Assembly: GCA_963762435.1 (NCBI GenBank)
Contig: CAVXLN010000008.1
Coordinates: forward strand, 310,001-374,000
From: JAXDMU01 sp963762435
Lineage (GTDB): Bacteria; Pseudomonadota; Alphaproteobacteria; ATCC43930; CGMCC-115725
Direction of reading: 5' to 3'
DNA length: 64,000 bases
A program made the translations under genes and the position numbers. A model generated the notes under the pieces. It ran no database searches. It was not told the origin of the DNA and was given only the letters and a program-made list of their open reading frames with translations. Below are positions 63,646 through 64,000 of this stretch, piece by piece. Each line of letters opens with the position of its first letter. Positions within the stretch are counted from its first letter, which is position 1.

Positions 63646-64000
63646 GCACGCCGCGCGTCAGCACGCTCGCCAACGGGCTCCGCATCGTCACCGACGAGAT
63701 GGGCGGGGTCGAGACCGCGGCACTCGGCATCTGGGTCGATGTCGGCACCCGCAACGAGCCCAAGGAGGTGAATGGCGTCGCCCACCTGCTCGAGCATATG
63801 GCGTTCAAGGGCACCAAGCGCCGCTCCGCCCGGGCCATCGCCGAGGAGATCGAGAATGTCGGCGGGCATCTCAATGCCTACACCTCGCGCGAGCACACTG
63901 CCTATTACGCCCGCGTGCTCAAGGGCGATGTGCCGCTCGCCGTCGATATCCTGGGCGACATCCTCCAGCATTCGGTCTTCGATGCCGAGGAGCTGGAGCG
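63642..64000 (+). CDS. M16 peptidase, mitochondrial-processing-peptidase-like (3' end outside window)
   Basis: The first 119 residues are visible. The zinc motif HLLEH is in VNGVAHLLEHMAFKGT, with the helix region ARAIAEEIENVGGHLNAYTSREHTAYYARVL. It begins with no signal peptide, so is probably cytoplasmic, unlike the exported M16 pair at 23437-26192. Linked by an ATGA overlap to thrC. This M16-after-thrC gene is common in alphaproteobacteria and is related to the catalytic beta subunit of the mitochondrial processing peptidase. Confidence 0.93.
   Translation, partial: MSTPRVSTLANGLRIVTDEMGGVETAALGIWVDVGTRNEPKEVNGVAHLLEHMAFKGTKRRSARAIAEEIENVGGHLNAYTSREHTAYYARVLKGDVPLAVDILGDILQHSVFDAEELE

Overview
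This is a very GC-rich, gene-dense chromosomal window with no mobile elements, CRISPR arrays, rRNA or tRNA genes that I can see. It looks like an alphaproteobacterium. The grounds are an aa3-type cytochrome oxidase cluster in the order coxB-coxA-ctaB-(small coxF-like ORF)-ctaG-coxC-surf1, a threonine synthase gene overlapping an M16 peptidase gene, a DUF3035 lipoprotein in front of an M16 peptidase pair, and PAS_5 and COG4798-type proteins. A soil or plant-associated Rhodospirillales relative is my best guess, with moderate confidence.

Layout. 1-7.4 kb is a signal-transduction block: the end of a sigma-54 response regulator, a winged-helix/Ser-Thr kinase/TPR fusion, a hybrid histidine kinase with an HPt domain, and a lone receiver. 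7.4-12.1 kb holds an acyl-CoA carboxyltransferase divergent from a tiny biotin carrier, a CopC-like protein, and a TetR-cupin pair divergent from a hydrolase-MAPEG pair, with a clear dyad between them. 12.1-17.2 kb is a sugar-acid or hydroxyacid catabolic group (two dehydrogenases, an MFS permease, a pentonate-type IlvD/EDD dehydratase). 17.3-30.1 kb holds an MFS protein, two small ORFs, ileS, a GNAT, the DUF3035-M16-M16 run, a PAS protein, a HAD hydrolase and mutL. 30.1-37.3 kb has a winged-helix STAND ATPase regulator divergent from a complete branched-chain amino-acid-type ABC transporter (livKHMGF). 37.4-48.5 kb is mixed housekeeping: two GNATs, AsmA, RidA, a PCMT-like methyltransferase with a MerR regulator, ubiA, rsmE, glutamate-cysteine ligase and a chemoreceptor. 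48.6-53.5 kb is a five-gene leftward run (tldD, a secreted glycoside-hydrolase-like protein, rimJ-like, a membrane protein, yjbQ). 53.8-64 kb is the cytochrome oxidase assembly locus, then an M32 carboxypeptidase, an exported methyltransferase-like protein, thrC and the start of an M16 peptidase.

Five genes (acyl-CoA carboxyltransferase, MFS permease, ileS, rsmE, chemoreceptor) each carry exactly one extra base. Removing that base restores a full-length family protein. Because ileS is essential and all five errors have the same sign, I think these are uncorrected insertion errors in the sequence rather than real pseudogenes, but this needs read-level checking.

The most unusual protein is the 900-residue DNA-binding-domain/kinase/membrane/TPR fusion at 1285-3987. 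The best regulatory sites are a TetR-type dyad at 10749-10770 and a MerR-type dyad at 42270-42305. The latter sits inside a promoter with the 19-bp spacer typical of MerR-controlled promoters.
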